This document shows positions 14,410 to 20,267 of a stretch of DNA of 31,298 nucleotides, piece by piece. The notes below the pieces were generated by a model. It worked only from the letters and a program-made list of their open reading frames with translations, searched no databases and was not told where the DNA came from. The position numbers and the translations under genes were made by a program. Location of the stretch: assembly GCA_040399325.1 (NCBI GenBank), contig JBBASJ010000023.1, forward strand, positions 1-31,298. Direction: 5' to 3'. Origin of the DNA: RGUW01 sp040399325. Lineage in GTDB: Bacteria; Cyanobacteriota; Cyanobacteriia; PCC-6307; Cyanobiaceae. The stretch's first letter is position 1; every line of letters begins with the position of its first letter.

Positions 14410-15045
14410 TCAGCGGTTGGGCTGGGGGGTCATGCGCAGGTAGGGCTTGATCTCGGTGACGCCTTTGGGGAATTTGCCGCGGGCTTCATCGGTGGGGATC
14501 GATGGCACCACCACACAGTCGTCGCCATCCTTCCAGTTGACCGGGGTGGCCACCTGGTGATGGTCGGTGAGCTGCAGCGAGTCGATCACCCGCAGGATCT
14601 CATCGAAGTTGCGGCCGGTGCTCGCCGGGTAGGTGATCTGCAGGCGCAGCTTCTTGTTGGGGTCGATGATGAACACCGAGCGCACCGTCAGATTGTTGAG
14701 CGCGTTGGGATGGATCATCCCGTACAGATCGCTGACCGTCTTGTCTTCGTCGGCCAGGATCGGGTAGTCGACGGTGGTTTTCTGGGTTTCGTTGATGTCG
14801 CAGATCCAGCCCTGGTGGCTCTCGGCCGAGTCGACGCTGAGGGCGATGGTCTTGACATTGCGCTTCTCCCATTCGGAGCGCAGGCGCGACACCTCACCCA
14901 GTTCGGTGGTGCACACCGGGGTGTAATCGGCGGGGTGAGAGAACAGCACCACCCAGCTGTCGCCAGCGAAGTCGTAGAGGTTGATCGGGCCCAGCTGGGA
15001 GTTCTGGGTGAAATCGGGCACGGTGTCGCCCAGTTGCAGAGCCAT
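14410..15045 (-). CDS. 1-Cys peroxiredoxin (Prx6 type)
   Basis: The 211-residue protein reduces hydrogen peroxide and organic peroxides. It has the N-terminal GDTVPDF, the peroxidatic cysteine C45 in HPADYTPVCTTELG, the block ALSVDSAESHQGWICDINET, the DEDKTVSDLYGM region and the long C-terminal extension with TPVNWKDGDDCVVVPSIP. The length, the extension and the PVCTTE motif place it in the Prx6/1-Cys group and not in the shorter 2-Cys group. The start MALQLGD at 15045 is the normal family N-terminus. It is 46 bases downstream of the HAD phosphatase gene. A 14-base palindrome lies at the end of that gene, about 50 bases before this start. Confidence 0.93.
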   Translation of the reverse strand: MALQLGDTVPDFTQNSQLGPINLYDFAGDSWVVLFSHPADYTPVCTTELGEVSRLRSEWEKRNVKTIALSVDSAESHQGWICDINETQKTTVDYPILADEDKTVSDLYGMIHPNALNNLTVRSVFIIDPNKKLRLQITYPASTGRNFDEILRVIDSLQLTDHHQVATPVNWKDGDDCVVVPSIPTDEARGKFPKGVTEIKPYLRMTPQPNR

Positions 15046-15091
15046 GGCAGGAAACGCGGGAGAAACGAGGGAGCCGGAACAGCTGTCCACT

Positions 15092-15105
15092 CTATGTTGA
15101 CATAG
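15092..15105. promoter_or_regulatory. Palindrome CTATGT-TG-ACATAG before the peroxiredoxin gene
   Basis: Two perfect six-base arms (CTATGT and ACATAG) flank a two-base centre. The element overlaps the stop codon of the HAD gene and lies 47-60 bases before the 1-Cys peroxiredoxin ATG. It is AT-rich in an otherwise GC-rich operon, which makes it stand out. It could be an operator for the peroxiredoxin gene, but no consensus was tested. Confidence 0.3.
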
Positions 15106-15790
15106 CCGATCGGGAATTGGTTGTACTCCGGCGTTCGAGCAGCAGGCAGGGCAGGCCGGCGGCCCTGGCACCTTCGAGATCTTCGGGGCTGTCGCCCACG
15201 TGCCAGACCTCTTCAGGGCCCAGCTCCAGTGCCTCCAGGGCGATGGCAAACGGGCGGGGGTCGGGTTTGGCGGCGCCCGCCGACGAGGACACCACCACCG
15301 CATCGAGCAGGGGACTCAGTCCCAGCCCCTCGAGCAGACCATGCAGCCGGCGATCGAAATTGCTGACCACAGCCAGCCGCAGCCCCGCTTCACGCCAGCG
15401 GATCAACTGGGCTTCCACGTCGGCATAGACCCGCCATTGGCCGGGATCGGCAAAGTGATCGAACAAGTCCCGCTGCAGGTCGGGCTCGGCGGCAGGCGCC
15501 CCAATCGCGGCAAAGGTCTCCTTGATCCGTTCACCCCACCAACTCCGTTCTGCGTCAAGCAGGACCGCCTCATCGAGCTGACCGAACGCCAGGGGCGGCG
15601 CCTGGCGGTAGATGGCGGGAAAAACCGCGTCGATGGCGTCGGCTTCGACACGGAGGCCATGCCGTTCGGCCACCGCGGCATAACCGCTGCCCACCGAGTC
15701 GCGCAGATCGATCAGGGTGCCCATGGCGTCGAGCAGCAACCCCCTGGGTCTCGGCCACGGTGGCTGTTGCTGGGTTTGGGGGGTCTGCAT
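15092..15790 (-). CDS. HAD-superfamily hydrolase, HDHD3/REG-2-like
   Basis: The product (232 residues from the ATG at 15790) matches the REG-2/HDHD3 branch of HAD enzymes. The start GLLLDAMGTLIDLRDSVGSGYA, then LRLAVVSNFDRRLHGLLEGLGL, AAKPDPRPFAIAL and VWHVGDSPEDLEGARAAG follow that group closely. Motif I is D21-A-M23 where most HAD phosphatases have DxD; the second Asp (acid/base) is therefore missing, so phosphatase activity may be weak or absent. The nucleophile D21, motif II Ser (S in VVSNFD), the motif III lysine (AAKPD) and motif IV GDSPEDLEG are present. An ATG at 15829 would overlap the upstream gene's stop by 19 bases, so 15790 is preferred. Substrate unknown. Confidence 0.8.
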   Translation of the reverse strand: MQTPQTQQQPPWPRPRGLLLDAMGTLIDLRDSVGSGYAAVAERHGLRVEADAIDAVFPAIYRQAPPLAFGQLDEAVLLDAERSWWGERIKETFAAIGAPAAEPDLQRDLFDHFADPGQWRVYADVEAQLIRWREAGLRLAVVSNFDRRLHGLLEGLGLSPLLDAVVVSSSAGAAKPDPRPFAIALEALELGPEEVWHVGDSPEDLEGARAAGLPCLLLERRSTTNSRSAMST

Positions 15791-15810
15791 GGTCGCTGGC
15801 CGCTGCACAT

Positions 15811-16977
15811 TCACCAATCCGACAGCCATCCTGCCGCCACCCTGAGCCGGTGCCCTGTGCCGGGCAGCCTGGTCAGGTAGGCCAGCCGGCGCAATTCATA
15901 GGCTGCACGGCCTGCCAGGGTGAGGCCCCCGCCGGTGATGCTGGCCTCCTGGCGTCCCAGGCTCATCATTTCGCCCAGATCCTTGTAGCTGAACGGTTGC
16001 AGCGCTTCGCCGACCGCGTCCCTGCGCAGGTTGGCGGCCAGGCAGGTGGCCTGCTGAAAGGCCACCTGGGCGTTGCAGGGCAGGGGGTGGCCCGTGGCAT
16101 CGGGCACCTGGGCCACGTCGCCGATGGCAAACAGATGGTCGACCCCGATCACGCGCAGATCGGCGCCGCAGGCCAGCTGACCACGGCCCGTTGCGCTCCC
16201 CCGATCGCCGCCGGTGCTCAGCGCCGGCGGCTGGGCCCGGATTCCGGCGGTCCAGATCGTGCCGTCAACGGGCAGGGTTTCATCTGTGGGGCCGATGGTG
16301 AGGTGATCGGCGCCGACGGCGAGGACCGCCGTGTTGGTGCGCACTCGCACATCGCGCCGCTGCAGGGCCAGCAGGGCCTGCTCTCGGTTGAAACTGCGGG
16401 CCTGGGGAAGCACCGTTGGCCCCTGCTCGAGCAGTTCGACCACGGCGCTGCCTTCGAGTTCGTCGGCCAGCTTGCAGGCCAGTTCGACGCCGCTGGCGCC
16501 GGCTCCCACCACTGCCAGGCGTTGCAGCGGGCGCCGGCGCTGCCGCAGCGTCGCGATCAGCTGCTGCAGCCGTTGCACATCAGCCAGGCTGCGAAAGGCC
16601 AGACAGTGCTCGGCAGCCCCGGGGATGCCGAAGGTCTGGGTGGTCGAACCGGTGGCGATCACCGCCTGGCTATAGCGCAACCGGCGGCCGCTGGCCGTGG
16701 TCAGGCTGCGCTCTGCGGCATTGATGGCCGTGACCCGATCCTGCAGCCAGGCGATGCCGCGGCCGGCCAGCACGGTGTCGTAGCGCGGTGCCACCTCCCA
16801 GCTGCGCAGCTCATGGCTCAGCAGCTCGTAGAGCAGGGGCAGAAAGACAAACCGTTCCTGCGGTTCGATCAGCAGGATCGGTTGGTGGTGGCGCACCTCG
16901 GCCAGGGCCAGGGCTGTGTAGAGCCCCCCGAAGCCACCGCCCACGATCACCACGGGTGCGGCTGGTTCTGTTGCCAT
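15811..16977 (-). CDS. Type II NAD(P)H dehydrogenase-like flavoprotein
   Basis: The 388-residue protein has the two Rossmann folds of NDH-2: FAD-binding VVIVGGGFGGLYTALAL (about 9-25) and NAD(P)H-binding LAVVGAGASGVELACKLA (about 152-170), then a second FAD contact HLFAIGDVAQVPDA and a helix FQQATCLAANL. The pattern LPLLYEL fits the quinone-interacting region of the family. Such single-subunit enzymes pass electrons from NAD(P)H to a quinone at the membrane without pumping protons; a cyanobacterial relative (NdbB of Synechocystis) acts in phylloquinone synthesis. Which role applies here cannot be read. The gene leads the operon that also holds the HAD phosphatase, peroxiredoxin, TrkA/KtrA and anmK, and is divergent from cysH. 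Confidence 0.88.
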   Translation of the reverse strand: MATEPAAPVVIVGGGFGGLYTALALAEVRHHQPILLIEPQERFVFLPLLYELLSHELRSWEVAPRYDTVLAGRGIAWLQDRVTAINAAERSLTTASGRRLRYSQAVIATGSTTQTFGIPGAAEHCLAFRSLADVQRLQQLIATLRQRRRPLQRLAVVGAGASGVELACKLADELEGSAVVELLEQGPTVLPQARSFNREQALLALQRRDVRVRTNTAVLAVGADHLTIGPTDETLPVDGTIWTAGIRAQPPALSTGGDRGSATGRGQLACGADLRVIGVDHLFAIGDVAQVPDATGHPLPCNAQVAFQQATCLAANLRRDAVGEALQPFSYKDLGEMMSLGRQEASITGGGLTLAGRAAYELRRLAYLTRLPGTGHRLRVAAGWLSDW

Positions 16978-17044
16978 GGTGCGGGCCTTGCGGCAGCGAC
17001 CGGAACCCTAACGGCAGGTCCGACTGAGGGGTGATGATGGCCTG

Positions 17045-17812
17045 ATGCTGAGTGCCCCCGCCGCATCCCTGCCCCTTGATCGCCACGGTGAACCGGTCGA
17101 TCTTGAGGCTGCCCGCGCGCTGCTCACGCCGTTGTCGCCGCAGGAGCGTCTGGCCTGGGCCCAGAACGCCTTTGGTCCTGGCTTTGCCCTGACCACCAGT
17201 TTCGGCATTCAGTCAGCGGTGCTGCTGCACATGGTGAGCGAGCTGGCGGAGCGCAGCGGCCAGCCCGTTCAGGTGATCTGGATCGACACCGGTTATCTGC
17301 CCTCCGAGACCTATCAGTACGCCGATCAGCTGAGCGAGCGACTCAGGCTGAGCCTGCATGTGGCCCAGGGATCGATCAGCCCCGCACACATGGAAGCCCG
17401 CCATGGCCGCCTGTGGGAGAGCGGCGAGGTGGCAGACCTCGAGTTGTATCACCGCCTTCGCAAGGTGGAGCCCCTCGATCGGGCCTTGCAGGATCTGCAG
17501 GTGCGCTGCTGGGCCAGTGGCGTGCGGGGCAGTCAGACCGACCACCGTCGCGCCATGCAGACCCTGGATCCGGTTCGGGGGCTGTGGTCGCTGCGGCCTC
17601 TGCTGAGCTGGAGCAAGCGCGATGTCTACTACTACATGCAGGACCATGCGCTGCCCCAGCATCCCCTGTTCGAGCAGGGCTATTCGACCGTTGGTGACTG
17701 GCACTCCAGCGGCCCCGACGACGGTGGCATCAGCGGTCGGGCCACCCGCTTCGGCGGGCTCAAGCAGGAGTGCGGCATTCACCTGCCAGGGCTCATGGGC
17801 GAGGGCATCTGA
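17045..17812 (+). CDS. cysH: Phosphoadenylyl-sulfate (PAPS) reductase
   Basis: CysH reduces PAPS (or APS) to sulfite in assimilatory sulfate reduction, using thioredoxin. The 255-residue protein has TTSFGIQSAVLLHMV (PP-loop-type site), VIWIDTGYLPSETYQYADQL, the region SGVRGSQTDHRRAMQTLD and the C-terminal catalytic cysteine C243 in KQECGIHL. It lacks the Cys-Cys ... Cys-x2-Cys set that binds a 4Fe-4S cluster in APS reductases, which points to PAPS as substrate. The ATG at 17045 starts 67 bases from the divergent NAD(P)H dehydrogenase gene. Its stop is separated from the coaX start by a single base. Confidence 0.93.
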   Translation: MLSAPAASLPLDRHGEPVDLEAARALLTPLSPQERLAWAQNAFGPGFALTTSFGIQSAVLLHMVSELAERSGQPVQVIWIDTGYLPSETYQYADQLSERLRLSLHVAQGSISPAHMEARHGRLWESGEVADLELYHRLRKVEPLDRALQDLQVRCWASGVRGSQTDHRRAMQTLDPVRGLWSLRPLLSWSKRDVYYYMQDHALPQHPLFEQGYSTVGDWHSSGPDDGGISGRATRFGGLKQECGIHLPGLMGEGI

Positions 17813-17813
17813 G

Positions 17814-18527
17814 GTGGCAGGCGGGGCGTCCCGCTGGCTGTTGATCGGGAACAGCCGCTGGCACTGGGCCGAGGATGGCCAGGGTCAGGGCCGTCGCTAC
17901 TGGAGTGAGGCCGCGGCCACGGTGCTGCCACCGCTGCCCAGCGGTTGGGCGGCGGTGGGGCCCGTGCCCCCTGGGTTGCCGCCGGCAGGGCGTCTGGAGC
18001 TGTCCCACATTCCCCTGCAACACCTGCCCCCCTGGCTGGGCGTCGATCGGGCCCTGGGGGGCTATGAAGCCTGGCAGCGCTGCCAGCGGCCCGTGTTGGT
18101 GGCTGATGCCGGCACCGCCCTGAGTTTCACCTGGGTCGACGCCCAGGGCCGCTTCTGTGGTGGGCGCCTGCAGGCCGGTGCCGCCCTGCAGCTGCAGGCG
18201 TTGCATCGGGCCACGGCGCAGCTGCCTGCGGTGCAGCGCTCAGCTCTGGGCGCATCTGAGCTTGGCGCATCTGAGCTTTCCGGCGACTGGCCCCACGACA
18301 CGGCAACCGCCATGGTCGCTGGCATTCTCGAGGGCCTGACCGGAGCGCTGCAGCGCGCTGCCGGCCAGCTGAGGCGGCGCCAGCCCGACCTGCAGCTGTG
18401 GCTTACCGGCGGTGATGCCGAAGCGCTGCACAAGCTGCTGGTCGCCAGCGGCCACGAAGGGGCAGACTGGCAGCTGGCGCCGGGGCTTTGCCTTGATGGC
18501 CTGGCCAGGGCTGCGGCGCTCAGCTGA
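17814..18527 (+). CDS. coaX: Type III pantothenate kinase
   Basis: CoaX phosphorylates pantothenate, the first step to coenzyme A. The protein has 237 residues from the GTG at 17814, one base after the cysH stop. Visible features: N-terminal LLIGNSRWHWA (phosphate-binding loop, normally DIGNT), PVLVADAGTALSFTWVDAQG (the D-x-GTA motif), FCGGRLQAGAALQLQALHRATAQLP (GG-x-I-x-PG-like) and late LWLTGGDAEAL. In the first motif Asp is replaced by Leu/Ile-like residues (LLIGN), as happens in picocyanobacterial members to my knowledge, though I cannot verify it. A perfect 15-base tandem duplication gives GASELGASEL in the middle of the protein. The end overlaps the convergent prxQ gene by 8 bases. Confidence 0.85.
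   Translation: MAGGASRWLLIGNSRWHWAEDGQGQGRRYWSEAAATVLPPLPSGWAAVGPVPPGLPPAGRLELSHIPLQHLPPWLGVDRALGGYEAWQRCQRPVLVADAGTALSFTWVDAQGRFCGGRLQAGAALQLQALHRATAQLPAVQRSALGASELGASELSGDWPHDTATAMVAGILEGLTGALQRAAGQLRRRQPDLQLWLTGGDAEALHKLLVASGHEGADWQLAPGLCLDGLARAAALS
18249..18278 (+). repeat. Perfect tandem duplication of 15 bases inside coaX
   Basis: GGCGCATCTGAGCTT occurs twice in direct succession and keeps the frame, encoding GASEL-GASEL. It lies in the segment between the ATAQLP helix and the SGDWPHDTATAM region, a likely surface loop. Identical copies suggest recent slippage. Confidence 0.9.
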
Positions 18528-18987
18528 GGCCCAGGTCAGCCAGGATCTCGTCGGCCATGGTCTCGGCCTTGACCTTGGTGTAGGCCTTTTCGATACGGCC
18601 TTCGGGATCCACCACGAAGGTGTGCCGCATCATGCCCATGTACTCCTTACCCATGAACTTCTTGAGGCCGTAGCTGTCGTAGGCGGTGGCCACGGCACAG
18701 GGTTCGGGATCCGTGAGCAGGGTGAACGGCAGGTCGTACTTGGCGATGAACTTGCCGTGGCTGGTGGCGCCGTCCTTGCTGATGCCCAGCACCACGATCT
18801 GGTGCGCGGCAAACACGCTCCACTGATCCCGGAAGTTGCAGGCCTCCTTGGTGCAGCCCGGCGTGTCGTCCTTCGGGTAGAAGTAGATGACCACCCGCTG
18901 GCCCTTGAACTGACTCAGGCTCACGGGCTGACCGTTCTGGTCGTTGAGGCTGAAATCGGGTGCGGCATCGCCGGCCTGCAGGGCCAT
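18520..18987 (-). CDS. bcp: Peroxiredoxin Q / bacterioferritin comigratory protein
   Basis: The 155-residue product is a thioredoxin-dependent peroxidase. It has the start LQAGDAAPDFSLNDQNGQPV, then VVIYFYPKDDTPGCTKEACNFRD with peroxidatic C45 and resolving C50 five residues later, the spacing typical of the two-cysteine PrxQ type. Later blocks VVLGISKDGATSHGKFIAKY, FTLLTDPE and MMRHTFVVDPEGRIEKAYTKVK agree with the family. The start MALQAGD at 18987 is the usual N-terminus; the open frame upstream is not conserved. In cyanobacteria PrxQ enzymes protect photosynthetic cells from peroxides. The gene is divergent from the phosphopantetheinyl transferase gene (40 bases apart) and overlaps coaX at its 3' end by 8 bases. 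Confidence 0.94.
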   Translation of the reverse strand: MALQAGDAAPDFSLNDQNGQPVSLSQFKGQRVVIYFYPKDDTPGCTKEACNFRDQWSVFAAHQIVVLGISKDGATSHGKFIAKYDLPFTLLTDPEPCAVATAYDSYGLKKFMGKEYMGMMRHTFVVDPEGRIEKAYTKVKAETMADEILADLGLS

Positions 18988-19027
18988 GGTGGGGCGGAAG
19001 CAACAATGGCGAGAGCCTAGGGGCGCC

Positions 19028-19693
19028 ATGGGCGCGAACGCCGTGCAGCCCAAGTCGCAGCTGTGGTTCGTGCCGCCGGGCCCGGGGCCCCGGCTCGGCA
19101 GCACCGACGGTGAACAGCGCTGGGGTGAGGCGCTGCCCCCGGCGCGCCGCCAGCAGTACTGGCGCAGCCGGGCTGCCCTGCGCCAGCTGGTGGCTCCGCT
19201 GCTGGGCCAGCAGCCGCGGCAGCTGCCGTTGCACAGTCCGCCTGGACTGCCGCCGAGGCTGCCCCCAGGCCTGGGCTGGGTGAGTCTGAGCCATGCCGCC
19301 GGGGCGCTGCTGATCGCCTGGTCGTCGCACCCGGTCGGGGTGGACCTGGAGTCGGACGATCGCCGCTTGGCAGCCCGCGCCCTGATGCAGCGCTTCTACC
19401 CTGATCCTGAGCAACGCCAGCTTGTGGATCTCGAGGGTGAGCCCCTGCGCACGGCCGTGTTGCGCAGTTGGCTGGTCAAGGAGGCCGTGATCAAGGCGCG
19501 CCACAGTTCCCTGGCCCGAGAACTGCCGCTCTGGTGGCTGGATCACGCGAGCGGCAGCCTGCACCATGTGGCGACCGATCGCGTGGTCAGGCCGTTGGAG
19601 GGCGCCCTGCCGGGCTGGCGTTGGGCCGCGGTGGGTGAAGCCTTTCGGCTGCAGCAACCTGGCCCCTTAACTTGGCACTTTGAAGCTGGTTGA
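19028..19693 (+). CDS. 4'-phosphopantetheinyl transferase (Sfp/HetI type)
   Basis: From the ATG at 19028 the protein has 221 residues. The Sfp-type signature is present: WVSLSHAAGALLIAWSSHPVGVDLE (GVDLE metal site), ALMQRFYPDPEQRQL and LRSWLVKEAVIKARHSSL (W-x2-KEA). These enzymes transfer the phosphopantetheine arm from coenzyme A onto carrier proteins (acyl carrier protein, polyketide or peptide synthetases); cyanobacteria often have only this Sfp-like enzyme for all carriers. The length is typical. The gene lies near coaX, which supplies the CoA precursor, although prxQ separates them on the other strand. Its stop overlaps the possible TTG start of the next gene. Confidence 0.9.
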   Translation: MGANAVQPKSQLWFVPPGPGPRLGSTDGEQRWGEALPPARRQQYWRSRAALRQLVAPLLGQQPRQLPLHSPPGLPPRLPPGLGWVSLSHAAGALLIAWSSHPVGVDLESDDRRLAARALMQRFYPDPEQRQLVDLEGEPLRTAVLRSWLVKEAVIKARHSSLARELPLWWLDHASGSLHHVATDRVVRPLEGALPGWRWAAVGEAFRLQQPGPLTWHFEAG

Positions 19694-19697
19694 GCCG

Positions 19698-20252
19698 GTG
19701 GCAGGGGTGGTGCGTCGGGTGCTGCGGGGCTGGTTGCCGCTTGGGGCCATGCTGTTGCCCCTGCTGCTCCAGCCGCGCGTTCTTGCCGCAGGCCTCGATG
19801 ACCGTGCCGCCCTGGAGCAGTTTGTGACCAGCGGCCAGATCACCAACCGCCGACTCAAGCTCGACCTGGCCCGCTCGCAATGGACGGTCCAGGAGCTGCG
19901 CGCGGCCGTGGCCCGTGCCTACGGGCTCAGGACCGGTTCCATGGCACGGTTTCTGGCCACCCCCCAGGGCCGCGGCCTGGTCGAGCGGCAGCTGGGCTGG
20001 TGGTCGGTCGACCTGAGCGATCCGGTCAAGGCGGCGGCCCTGAGGGCGGCCATCGTGGCCGACAGCAGCGATGGCGCGATCTCGTTGCTGGGGGTGTTGC
20101 AGCAGTTGCCGGTGCGCTTTGAACTGGCCACCGGATCCGGGGTGGCGGTGCCTGCAGGCACCTGTGGATGCCCCCCCGGATGCGGCAGCTCTGCTCTGGC
20201 CCATCTGGCGTTCCTGATCGCCTGCCTGCAGGCGGGGGCGACCGCCCGTTGA
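19698..20252 (+). CDS. Exported protein with DUF1400-like domain
   Basis: With a GTG start at 19698 the product has 184 residues; TTG at 19680 or another GTG at 19710 are alternatives. An N-terminal signal peptide (RRVLRGWLPLGAMLLPLLLQ) ends near VLA-A. The body, LDDRAALEQFVTSGQITNRR, then WTVQELRAAVARAY, MARFLATPQGRGLVERQLGW, AALRAAIVADSSDGAISLLG and VLQQLPVRFEL, matches the small helical domain found at the N-terminus of cyanobacterial DUF1400 (alpha/beta hydrolase-associated) proteins. The hydrolase part itself is absent, so this is a stand-alone DUF1400-type domain. The tail contains an unusual TCGCPPGCG and a hydrophobic end (AHLAFLIACLQAG). It sits 4 bases after the transferase stop. 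Function unknown. Confidence 0.65.
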   Translation: MAGVVRRVLRGWLPLGAMLLPLLLQPRVLAAGLDDRAALEQFVTSGQITNRRLKLDLARSQWTVQELRAAVARAYGLRTGSMARFLATPQGRGLVERQLGWWSVDLSDPVKAAALRAAIVADSSDGAISLLGVLQQLPVRFELATGSGVAVPAGTCGCPPGCGSSALAHLAFLIACLQAGATAR

Positions 20253-20267
20253 CCGCGGCCCTTGAGG

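Noticed and set aside
20148..20161. 14-base perfect palindrome (GTGCCTGCAGGCAC), core repeated at 20224-20233
   Set aside because: The GCCTGCAGGC core also turns up in coaX (near 18166), so it is probably a result of GC-rich codons (GCC TGC AGG); no T run follows, so not a terminator.
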